Source: Patiria pectinifera (lineage: Eukaryota > Echinodermata > Asteroidea > Valvatida > Asterinidae). From it: a stretch of 64,000 bases of DNA. The stretch is from positions 15,335,513 to 15,399,512 of the forward strand of contig CM057147.1 in the NCBI GenBank assembly GCA_029964075.1, read 5' to 3'. The first letter of the stretch is position 1. The number at the start of each line of letters is the position of its first letter. Both the position numbers and the translations under genes were made by a program. This document shows, one piece after another, positions 38,114-47,838 of the stretch. Under the pieces are notes generated by a model. The model searched no databases and was not told where the DNA came from. It worked only from the letters and a program-made list of their open reading frames with translations.

Positions 38114-38356
38114 TGTTCCCTAACGTGGCGCACTTCGACGTTTACCCTAACTTTCCTCATGCAGTGTTGCCAAACTTCTTTGTTGACAAACTTCAAATTC
38201 ATTCAGTTAAATACTGGTACTTTTACCTTATTAAGGCTTGCTATTTAACCTCTGTGAACAATTTTGGTGTCATGAAATTTAATCCGAAATTCAAAACCGG
38301 TGGTGTCCGGAAATTGGGCACAAACTCGGCTGAGTGTTCCCTAACGTGGCGCACTT
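38114..38356 (+). repeat. Direct repeat containing CCCTAACGTGGCGCACTT
   Basis: An identical 22-bp string ending in CCCTAACGTGGCGCACTT is at 38114-38135 and 38335-38356. An inverted, degenerate form (AAGTGCGCCGTG and CCATGTTAGGGTAT) lies at about 38692-38738. The whole stretch 38110-38740 may be an old element with inverted ends. Confidence 0.5.
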
Positions 38357-38798
38357 GAATAAATCTTGGAAAATCCCAAGTTAACATTTAAGAATTTCTG
38401 TAAAGTTAATAAATTCTGATAAACCATTATTATCTCTACTTACATACCCAACTAGAAGTTTGTCAGAAAATTGTCCTTTTTTTTGGGGGGGGGGACATTT
38501 TCAAAGGGTTCACTGCGCACTTTGAAATAAAATCGGAAAATCACGCCGAAATAAATTTTGCTTTTAACTTTGTAATGGGAAGATAAAGTCGTGATTTATG
38601 AATGGGAGTATTTAGAACTTGATGAAATTTCACTTTCTGTGAAATTTCAGTTAAAACTGTTGCTCTTGCTAGGCGCTACAGGCAAAAAATCAAAGTGCGC
38701 CGTGTTTAATAGGGGCTGTGCCATGTTAGGGTATGTCAACAATATTCCTGTAAATTAACCTTAAGAAGACATTTTTTCATCATAAGTCATACCTTAGG

Positions 38799-39105
38799 GA
38801 GACAAGGAAGATTTAGGAGACATTTCAATGTCTTCTTAATGTCACAACGCCAGAGGCAACATTTTAATAACCAAAATAGGCTTGATTTATTGTTCGTGGT
38901 CCAAATCGTCAATGTACCAACATTTGTGGGAGTAGGATAGGTAAAGTGGGGAGACAAGGACGATAAAGGAGACATTTCAACGTCTCCCTCATGTCACAAC
39001 TCCTCTTTAGTGGCAACATTTTAATAACGACAATTGGCTTGATTTATTGTTCGTGGTCCAAAGCATCAATGTACCAAAATTTGTGGAGGTAGGATAAAAG
39101 GTAAA
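38799..39105 (+). repeat. Two-copy tandem duplication, period about 152 bp
   Basis: GAGACAAGG, then GGAGACATTTCAA, GGCAACATTTTAATAACRA, GGCTTGATTTATTGTTCGTG and CATTTGTGG occur twice in order (starting 38799 and 38951). Divergence is moderate. Confidence 0.85.
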
Positions 39106-40582
39106 ATGGGGGTTGGGGTCATAAAAGTTAGAATTTTTTGTGCACAACCCTCAGGGATTGTCTCCCTAATTACGATTCTCAGTAATCACTATTTTGGTTA
39201 TTATCTGAAGCAGTTTTGACTCGTTCTTCCTGGATGAAGAGAATGCAACTTTAAAGTTGAAGGATATAGATGAGGCAGGCATTGAAATCAAACCTTGACA
39301 CCCCAGCTCCATCAATATTGTCACGGACCCCTCGGTTCTCCTGGTATTGGGGTCATGGTATTTATTGAGGTCTGGTCCCTTTAGCTGTGATCGAATGCGA
39401 CATGTCATCACTTTAATATCGCTTTCCATCATCTCAAACCATGCTTGCAATACGCTCAGACTGCGCCGGCCTTCATGCTCATGTACCTCTCCGGTTTCAG
39501 ATGCATAATGTGACATTCTCAAAGCGTCATAATAATTCAAACACATGGCTCACAGAAGGGAATCTAAACACCCCCCCCCCCTCCTTTCCTTCTTTCCTTA
39601 ACTCAATTTACGGCGGGTCTCTGTTTCTGTCACTCTTTCCTCTCAACTGTCTTTTTTTCCTTTCTTATTTTGTCTGCCCCCAAGTATTGGTTTGCTCCCC
39701 AAAGCACGTGGGGGAATTGTTTTAGCAGTTGTGCCAATTACCGCGGATACGCTTTGAATTAGGGTCCGGTAACAAGGCCGTAATTGGCCGCATATGTGGG
39801 GGCCTCCATTTTTTTTTTCTTCCAATGGAGGGTCGTAGGAATGTCATCTGCCTTACTATGTACAGTCTGATCATGGTCTGATTCAACTGCGACCGCACTG
39901 GTTTCTTCGGGGTTACTTGGTAGATTTTGGACAGATGGCTGCCCCCAAATTTATCATGTCCGCCAATTATGTTCCTTAACCTTTACCAGAATGCAGGGTC
40001 GCGCTGCCTCATTTCCCCCACTAGTCGTTAATAACAAAGGCCTGGTTTTAGGAGTTAATGAAGCACATAAAACATGCATGGCATGGCTAAAAAAAAAAAA
40101 CCTGACCTATTTTGAACATCCGCGCTGAACAGTTCTGTTGGCACCAAATTATCAGCTGAATTGACACGCGTCTTTTTGTCATCAGAGCTGTACATATTGA
40201 CTGAGGCTCAACATTCATTTTGGGAGGCTTTCATAATTCCGAAAGATAGGAAACAAAAAAAATGAAAATGAAACTGATGCATGAAGGTAAACTGGGCAGC
40301 TTGCATGTTGACTCATTTGTGGGGGAGTGCAGATGAGTGTACTTAACAGCAGATAAACAAGGACTGGGTAATATCGCCTTTTTTATGTTCAAAACCTGAA
40401 TAAACACAGCGGGTTGGACTCAACAACCCATCCACGGGGACACTCCTACAAATTAGCTTTGACAAAAAGAAGGGGGGAAAAAACTACAAGTCTTTGCATA
40501 AAGAAAGCATGCATAATGTAACCACAATCTAATGACATGTCCCTGGCAGTGTGTCCTGGCAATGTGTTTTCTCTCTCTCTCT

Positions 40583-41120
40583 CCCCCCCCCCTACCCTGA
40601 ATCCCCAAAGTAATAACACTAATGACATTGTACTGTTGGTAGACCTGCTTAGTCTGGCTGATTGATGGCTTTCTCAAAGCGAAATCCAACCCAAGCATAG
40701 CCAGCTCTATTAATGCATTCGCCACACCTGTTTTCTTAAGCCCAGAGCAACTGCCCAATTACCTGTATTAAAGCCGGGGCAAAGCACTTTCCTATGATGT
40801 TGTTTTCCTTTCTTCTTTACGGAGCAGCGGTGGCCAGCGAAATATCATGTTGGGTGTATATTAGTTATGATCATAAGGACACCGGGGAAAAAAATGCGGG
40901 GAACCAACAGCGGACCGGGGCGAGCAATTTAATTACTCCAATCTCACCATGGTGACTGGACTGTGCCGTAATTCCACAACTGTTATGGCCCACTAACACA
41001 TTTACCGGGCGGCAAATTAAGCGCTGCCTGAACGATTGGCCAGAGGGGGAGTAGCGGAGGGGGCCGGGGAGACAAGGGAACCGGCGTGACAGACGGCCTC
41101 AACCATCGCGTAATCTTTTT
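40583..41120. other. Repeat-poor intronic segment
   Basis: No exon is recognised. After a CT/C simple run (40570-40591) the DNA is comparatively GC-rich, with TAAT-containing strings such as GCAATTTAATTACTCC and GGGCGGCAAATTAAGCG near 40925-41020. It could include regulatory DNA; nothing firmer can be said. Confidence 0.25.
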
Positions 41121-41605
41121 GCATTTGCTAAAAGAACAGGACTTGATTGGAACAGGAAGAGGTTTTAGGAGTCTTCCCCAAACAAAAAAGAGGACCTATC
41201 CTGTAAATTAAAGGTATTTTGTACATGCATGTGTCCTGTTTGGATTCAGCGTCGAATGACACTCTCTACTTTTGTTGCAATAAGTGGTTTATTTTCTGTG
41301 CAACTGTTTAGTGGCAACACCGAGCGTGGGCAGCTAATTTCATCTGCTTATATGGAGATACCATTACCGGAGACCAGTTTGTGCGTTATGCAGATGCAAA
41401 ACAACTCTGACATCACAAAGTGTTTACACGAAATGTCCCGCAGACAAAATGTGTCCAACTTTTGCAAATTTGCAATCACAGCTACTTTGGGTAACTTTGC
41501 ATTTGCCTTTGCACTGTGTTTAAATTGTCGTCGCTGCTGGTTTGGTATTTATTTTAACAATGTCCCATTGCTCTCTTTCTTTCGTCCACCTTTCTCTCCG
41601 TCTAG

Positions 41606-41990
41606 AAGAGCCCGTCCTGCCAGCCAAGGCTGCTCCCCTCACCAATGGTCTCCCCAACGACGCCCGCCGCTCGGAATCCCCTCTACCCATTCCCGGACCT
41701 CAGCTGGGCACTTCCCCTTCCATCACCCTGCCCGTAGGCCCTGACAGAATCCCCAGCGGAGGCGACCGCGCAGTAGCCGCCGGGCGAGGAAACGGACCCT
41801 TAGGAGGTGCTTCCATAGGAGCTTCCATAGGAGCTGCCATCGGAGGTCCATTGGGAAGTTCTGTAGGAGGACCCATAGGAAGTTCCCTGGGCGGGAGAGA
41901 CAGTAACCGCGACATACGGAAGGAGGAATCCTGCCTGCTTCATCCCCGAGAGAAGGAGGTCAACTATCCCAGGCATACTGGCTGGTTGAG
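41606..41990 (+). CDS. AUTS2: AUTS2-like gene, coding exon B with Gly-x-x-aliphatic repeat
   Basis: This 385-bp exon has acceptor ctccgtctag and donor GAG|gtaaat. In the frame set by exon A it reads KEPVLPAKAAPLTNGLPNDA and continues with a Pro/Ser-rich part. A striking tract at 41803-41895 (residues about 82-112 of the partial protein) then follows a strict four-residue period, Gly-x-x-Ile/Leu/Val, beginning GASIGASIGAAI. The end is charged (DSNRDIRKEE) and finishes HTGWL plus two bases. The part before the proline-rich region of AUTS2 is known to be poorly conserved and disordered, and I recognise no folded domain. The glycine tract is not something I know from vertebrate AUTS2. It is encoded by a 12-bp repeat that begins GGAGCTTCCATA. 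Confidence 0.85.
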
Positions 41991-42829
41991 GTAAATCTGA
42001 AATGTCCAAGTCCTTTCCGAATCTGTTCAGTGTTCCCTCGAAATCTTCCATGGAGTGTTTCCAATGTGAACTTTGCGCCAATGCAAACTCCACTATAGTG
42101 AGATTCCTCCTTTCATAGTATTTTTGCAGTGAAACAATTTTTCTTTTTTAATCCAATTCGACACTGGAAGAACGTACAGCGCCACTTTCCCCTTCACTCT
42201 AAGACCTTCACGATCCCTCACAACAGGGAAGAGAATTAAACAGGAATTGAAGCCAGATTACTCGCCATTATCCCCTTGGAGCGGGAAATTGCTCATAACT
42301 GAGCTCTGAATCAGCTACCGTCTGGCACACCTGTCCAATTTTTTCTCTCGCTGAACCCTGAAACACCTCTCTCTCCCCCCCCCCCTCCCCACTCCCCCAA
42401 TGACAATCATCTTAAATTCTTCAGGGAGGGCTCGGTGCCAAGAGAATAAGACCACGCAAGCCAAACCAATCTGAGAAAAGGAGAATAAAAACCAGCTTAG
42501 CCGTCCGACAAATCTCTTTCAGAATGAGCTCGCAGCAAAACAAGGATTACGTTCATTGTACTCTCAATGTATCAATCTTCATGTTTTTTTTCGGTTGCAT
42601 GGCATCGCTACTATTGTGGCCAGATTAAACTCATTTTGTAAAAATATTCTCACGGAATGTCATTTAGGCCTGAGGTAATTTTTTTGTAAAGGAAACATTT
42701 TCATCCAGATTATTGCGGATGAGTCTGTGGAGATTGAAATGCACGCCAGGGGGCAGGCAATAATAGTACCTCCGTCGGCTGTCAAGGATTTTGACTTATT
42801 TTTGAGATTACTTTAGGTGCTAATCAGGC

Positions 42830-43026
42830 GCGGTTCTACGGGGGGGCTAGGAGGGGCTGTAGCCCCCCTCAAAATTGTGTCTAGCCCCCCCCTCTATTGA
42901 TTTTGATTTTAGCCTAAGTCTAAAAAAAATAAAAAATAACATTTCTACATTTTCCCTCCCCCTGAACAAAAATTGGATCCACCCCCCTAGCCAAAATAAA
43001 ATAATGTTTCCGAACCCTGGCTAATA
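42830..43026. repeat. GC-rich element with GGGGGGCTA/TAGCCCCCC inverted parts
   Basis: GGCGCGGTTCTACGGGGGGG, CTAGGAGGGGCTGTAGCCCC and TAGCCCCCCCC pair with one another, and the stretch ends ACCCCCCTAGCC...AACCCTGGCTAATA. This looks like a decayed transposon end or foldback. It is unclassified. Confidence 0.4.
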
Positions 43027-43180
43027 GTGTTTTTGGATGCCAAAATGAACTACCGGTACATGTAACTTCTACACACAGGATATTATTTTTATCGCCCCTT
43101 TTTTTGTAATAAAAAGGCCAACATTAATTAAAATGTAAATATTTCTGCCCACAAAGGTTTTGTTTTTTCGGGCTCTCTAT

Positions 43181-43414
43181 AGGTCTTGTTCAAATGACGT
43201 CATTTCCTACAGACCATCCACACGTGGCCACGTACTTCGGCATTTTGAGCGTCAACTTGCATAACGTGCATTGGCTGCGTCGTATTTTGAACACATTTCG
43301 AGCAACAAGCGGCTGTGTTTGGAGCATTTTCAACACTGCGCAATGCGTGCTTGATTGCGTATAATACACAGTTGCAGTTCTCCTACAGAGATGGCCGTTA
43401 TTGAACGAGCCCTA
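43181..43414 (+). repeat. Dispersed repeat, copy 1 (partner at 61340, inverted)
   Basis: GGTCTTGTTCAAATGACGTC, then TTTCCTACAGACC, CATTTTGAGCGTCAACTTGC, ATTTTCAACACTGCGCAATG and GAACTGC-type bases recur as the reverse complement at 61340-61562, about 80% alike by eye. It is noncoding, family unknown. Confidence 0.7.
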
Positions 43415-45070
43415 TTCATAACATTCTATGAAATTGAAATGGTTCTACCATTCACTAAGGCTATGTACATTCACTGTTTAAATGCAAACGCGGCTTCCAT
43501 GTCCGTCCCTGAGAAACCAGATTGAATCAAATTTTAGGGCTATGTGTCTTTTAAATTTAGGACGATTGTATTAAAAGAGTTGATTGGTTTCTTACAAACG
43601 ATCTATATTCCACTGCAATCTGCTCCGTTCACAAGTACCCCCTCACCGGCAAAGAAAGTACAGTTGGGGATGACCGAACGACGCCATCTTGCCTGACTGC
43701 AATATTTTGCCCCGCGAGCGCGGCCACTGTGTGGTTTTATTATATGTCTATGGTGTACATAGTATAAATCCTCTGGTGTTCGTGCGTCACACACAAGGAA
43801 CGGTGTGCGCGTGCGTCAACCAGCGAAATGTATGTGCCCCGCCCATGGGACATCGTTAATAGGTAAAAAGGCGCACTCTTTTGTTTGCGAAAGGAGCCCA
43901 TAGGGTTTTAAAGTGAACAAAATTCTTTCATTCACGATACACCCACACTTCATAACCAGCCATTTGGACTTCCCCTCAGTTTAGACTCAGGGGTGGGCAT
44001 CGGCACGACACTTAAGTCTGATGTTTGTTTCAGCCAAAGTTTGTGTCACTTCAAAGTAATCCAATGACTACATGATTCTGGCGAACAAAATGTGTCTGTA
44101 TACGAAACCGCACATGGACAAACAGCTACTGTTTTCACTAAAAAGGCACAAGATTTCCGTCCCAAACTCCTCCATCAAAAGATTACCGTTCTAAAACGCT
44201 CTGGACTTGGGGCAGACAAGGAAACCTGCATGAAGCCCGGAGGCGGCCATGTTTTTAGGGGGCTTGAGCACCTGTGCTAAGGATCGCGTGGATTAGTTGG
44301 GTCACGGAGGGGGGACAAGTTCCCCCCTTTTATCGCAAAGCCCACATGTTGGCACCCCTTTCCCTCGTCATAATCTGTTGGTTTTCTTTTCTGGTTTGCA
44401 GGGAAGATGGGGGGTGGGACAAGCTCACAAGGACCGTTTTGTTATCGGAGAGGAACTGGTTAAGGTCGACCACACTTTTTGTGTGGTCATTCGCTTAGTC
44501 GGCTCGCAGCTGAAAAGCGATTTGCCAGATATTTCTGGCCCTAGGAATCATTAGAGCTTAGTTTATACAGACGCAGACATGATGGCTTATGGGATTTCAT
44601 CCACAAAGGTCCCGGAAACCTGATCCCCTTTTTGACAATCTTGCGACAAATTTTAAAGTCTCTCTCCAAAACGGGCTTTTTGTTATTGCTTTTTAAAGAT
44701 TATATATGTTTAGACAGTGAAGTTAGGTGGATAAGGATTTTAAACAGCACTGGTGTAGCATGAATTTAGGTTTTATGAAATATGGACTCATTGGTGGTAT
44801 TGCGCATGCTCATGCATAGATAATTAGGAGAGGGACCGGTCACGTGAGAGGGTAAGGAAAAAGAGTCCGATTTTCACACAAGTCTGATTTTCATATGACA
44901 CTGGCACTGTACTAATTGGACTATCCAGCCTTATTGTAGGCAGTCTCCAAATGTGCCAATCATATTTGTTATGGTGCATTTTTAAATGATTGATATTTGA
45001 TTTGCCATAAATAAGTCATTATTTGAAAAAAAAACTAAAGGGGCTCAAATATTCTTTTTCCCCTCGACAG

Positions 45071-45504
45071 CAACCCTGCTCAAACAAGAGCAAGCCCACC
45101 CTCCCGAATCCATCCCCCACCCACGGTCCCTACCAGTGTACCCCCCAAGTACCCCACCCACCCGCCCTCCCACAAGGGACACCCTCCGCCATACGCCCCC
45201 CACCACCACCACCAGCACCCCTCGAATGCCCCCGCACCCGTGGGCGGCCCTGCGCAGTCCCAGCGTACTATGTACCCAGGCCCCACGTTGCCACCACCCC
45301 CGCCACTGACGTCCAATAGCAGCGCTTTGTTGGGAGCCCCGTCGGCCATTAACAGCACACCAGGTCAACCGGGCGCACCGCAGCCACTGCCGTCGCAGCA
45401 GCAACAACAGCAACAGCAACAACAGCAACAAAAGCAACAGCAACAACCACAACCCTCATCAGCACACGCAAGGGGTGAGCCGGGATTCAACTATAACCCT
45501 TCAA
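45071..45504 (+). CDS. AUTS2: AUTS2-like gene, coding exon C (Pro-rich and poly-Gln region)
   Basis: This 434-bp exon has acceptor ccctcgacag and donor A|gtgagt. It completes the AG of exon B as Ser and reads NPAQTRASPP, then VPTSVPPKYPTHPP, PHHHHQHP, LPPPPPLTS and, near the end, a glutamine tract (12 Gln, Lys, 4 Gln; 45396-45446). VPTSVPPKYP and LPPPPPLTS are recognisable in vertebrate AUTS2-family proteins at the same relative place, just before the conserved ILxQELNxRFLAS block. The region is probably disordered. A second donor, G|gtgagc, occurs 30 nt earlier (exon end 45474) and keeps the same phase, so two isoforms differing by ten residues are possible. Confidence 0.9.
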
Positions 45505-45730
45505 GTGAGTACACATTATTCATAAGGTTATAGGTTCAGTATAGCACGTTTTACTGATTGGTCTAACGGTTTTTTTTTTCAAGGAGGGTGGGATATCGCT
45601 CCATAGCAGTCCGGTTAAATCACTACAGATAAATAGTTGGGCAAACGGTGTACTATTGTCATATATCTATAAGCTCTTGAAGCAAAGACCTAACCCAACC
45701 CAACCCAACGCAAACCCCTCTTCAAACTAG

Positions 45731-45985
45731 AGATAAACTAACGTAAAAAATCCTTCCACCTTCTAGGCCGTTTTTTTTTTCACAAGACGGTCATATTTTG
45801 TGAAAATCTGTGATGTTTTCAACGTCAATTCTTACGCCTTCTAACTAAAGTACACGTAAACTAGCATAAAAAATCCTTCCACCTTCTAGGCCGTTTTCTT
45901 TCTTCACAAGAAGGCCATATTTTGTAAAAATCTGTGATGTTTTCAAAGTCAAGTCTTTATGCCCTCTAGCTAAAGTACACGTGAA
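45731..45985 (+). repeat. Two-copy tandem duplication, period 123 bp
   Basis: AAAAAATCCTTCCACCTTCT at 45745 recurs 123 bp later. Both are followed by AGGCCGTTTT, CACAAG, GGCATATTTTGT-like bases, AAATCTGTGATGTTTTCAA and CTAAAGTACACGT. It lies wholly within the intron. Confidence 0.85.
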
Positions 45986-47157
45986 AATGAATACCGTTGA
46001 CTATAAAAAAAAAATGGACTTCCCACAGGACGGAAACGTTTCATATGATTTTCTTATAGTTTGTCTCAATTTATGTACTTCCAATTTTTTTATGTTTTTT
46101 TTGCAAGTCAAATTTCTTCTCCCATCTGCAGGTTTATTGAATTGCCTGCTCCCCGACTGTTCCCACTTTTTTCCCCCTACCATATTTTTTTTGTATCCGG
46201 CATCCGAGTGTTTTTCTTTCCTAATTAGATCTGCTTCCCCCTGCAACGACATTCCAATTGGACGGGCTGGGGAGGAAGCCCCAATGTGTCCGCGTAATTC
46301 TTTCGTTTTGTCCAATTTTCTTCCTGATTTCCCGTTTAGCTGCGTAGCGGGCCCTCGGTGCACACTGTCCTCCGTAGCAAATTCTCGTCTCTCGCTGATT
46401 CTCCTACATAGCATGGAGAATCAAATTTGATTTGTTTATCCGAATTTGGATGCATTTGGCCAAGCAGAGAAAGGTCCTTTTGAAATATCGAATTACGGCG
46501 GTTACAAAAGGGCATCATGTTATTAAGTTCTCCGTAGATATGCAGCCTTTTTTTACTGGTCTGTTTATGTGTGCATTTTGATTGGTGATTTGCATGTTTA
46601 TGTCTTTGCGAGGCCCATCATGTTTTGATAATATTCTTTTATCTTATCAATTATTTTGTGCCAGACTTTTATTGCACATTTTAATGCCTCTTCAAGTGCA
46701 TTGAAATACCCACACGGTACATGCATGTGCAGAGAGCAGGCGTGGGGGGCCTGCAGTGTTGAATAGGCAACAACTTTTTATTTATGAATTTATTCATCAT
46801 TATAACTTAACGAGCCCATATCGTTACGCTTCTCTGGTTAAAATCGCTATCAGGTCCGGCAGTGATACCCCGCTTGTAATTATTCGGATTATTGAAGCAA
46901 GTTTGGTTGTAGATACTGGTAGCTAAATGCTTAGCTCGACTAATGACCATTATGCATTCATGTGTATGCGCATCCTTGTGTGACTGCATAAGAAAGCGAG
47001 ATGTTCTCACTGCATAGACACTTTGTTGAGTCGAAATCAAAGCATTCCGCACAAAACCACATCATAGGCGTCAAGTGTACATGAAAGTTCCTGTTGGCTC
47101 TGATTCATTTTGGTCAAGAAATAGATATTCATTTGTCTGCAGTACTAAAGTGTTAAA

Positions 47158-47338
47158 TATGAAGGGGATAATGGTGGGATGGAGCAGTTACAAACGTGTC
47201 GTTTAAAATCGGTTAGGGGCCTGGGTGCCGATAATGGCCTGAGCCGTAGACGAGGGCTAATAGTATCGGCACCCAGGCCCTAACTGGATTTAAACATCAC
47301 ATTAATAACTGCTCCATCACACTATATCCCCTTTCATA
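47158..47338. repeat. Long inverted repeat with 75-bp arms
   Basis: The left arm (47158-47232) runs ATGAAGGGGATA to GGGGCCTGGGTGCCGATA. The right arm (47264-47338) is its imperfect mirror, beginning TATCGGCACCCAGGCCC and ending TATCCCCTTTCAT. The centre (31 nt) reads GGCCTGAGCCGTAGACGAGG. It is a foldback element or MITE without coding capacity. Confidence 0.75.
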
Positions 47339-47629
47339 AATACCTTTTTGGTTAAAAACCTTAAAAGAATTGAAAAGTTGACAAACTTCCAACGAATTTT
47401 GTACTACCATTTTACTCTGCATCCGGGACTTTTCTGTGGTGTGCTTGCAGACACCTCTCCTTAAATGGAGATTATATTGTCAGTGGCTCGCAAGGCGGCG
47501 GAGTTTGCTGTGCTACTGCGCAGTGTGTGCTGCGCCATCTGATGCTTGTGACTAGTCTTGAACATCGCTGACCCGCGTTTTACCCGTGTCTTACTTGTTG
47601 CTCCCTTTCGCCTCCCGAATCCCCCGCAG

Positions 47630-47838
47630 ATCCACAGCGCGAGATCCTCCAGCAGGAGCTGAACAACCGCTTCCTGGCTTCCAATGACCAAAGGATGAGC
47701 GTAGGCCCGCCACCCTACATGCGCCAGGAGACCCACATGCACCAACACCAACACATGCATCAACATCAGCACACTCACCAGCATTCCTTTCTGCCGCCCC
47801 CAGGAGGAGCTCTGGTACCCACGCCCGCGCCGCACATG
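47630..47838 (+). CDS. AUTS2: AUTS2-like gene, coding exon D (RFLAS block and HX repeat)
   Basis: This 209-bp exon has acceptor cgaatcccccgcag and donor ATG|gtgagg, and its phase-1 start joins exon C. It reads [17 protein letters not shown], then GPPPYMRQE, then an alternating histidine tract at 47734-47784 (17 residues, every second one His), and ends PTPAPHM. The same order, ILxQELNxRFLAS, [16 protein letters not shown] and PTPAP, characterises vertebrate AUTS2. The HX repeat there has been linked to p300 interaction and human disease variants. This is one of the strongest pieces of evidence for the gene identity. The PTPAPHM end in phase 0 continues directly into FDNY of exon E, matching the vertebrate PTPAPPMFDKY junction. 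Confidence 0.97.

Larger units (their letters stand above)
25937..41605 (+). other. AUTS2: 15.7-kb intron A-B of the AUTS2-like gene
   Basis: The intron starts gtaagt and ends tctccgtctag and joins phase-1 exons. No further exon is recognised, although small ones cannot be excluded. It contains several repeats and MITEs (26596, 28106, 28637, 29809, 31020, 33296, 33905, 36104, 38114, 38799) and candidate regulatory patches (34830, 37080). Very long 5' introns are characteristic of AUTS2 genes in vertebrates. Confidence 0.75.
41991..45070 (+). other. AUTS2: Intron B-C of the AUTS2-like gene
   Basis: The intron begins gtaaat and ends ccctcgacag (phase 2). It contains a C-run (42369-42380), a GC-rich inverted segment (about 42830-43026) and a repeat whose second copy is at 61340. 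No extra exon is recognised. Confidence 0.75.
45505..47629 (+). other. AUTS2: Intron C-D of the AUTS2-like gene
   Basis: The intron runs gtgagt to cccccgcag (phase 1). It holds a CAACC pentamer run (about 45690-45710), a two-copy tandem duplication (45731) and a 190-bp inverted repeat (47158). No other exon is seen. Confidence 0.8.

Noticed and set aside
45045-45452. Leucine-rich frame on the minus strand
   Set aside because: It is the complement of the poly-Gln/Pro exon C; CAG/CAA repeats read backwards give Leu runs.
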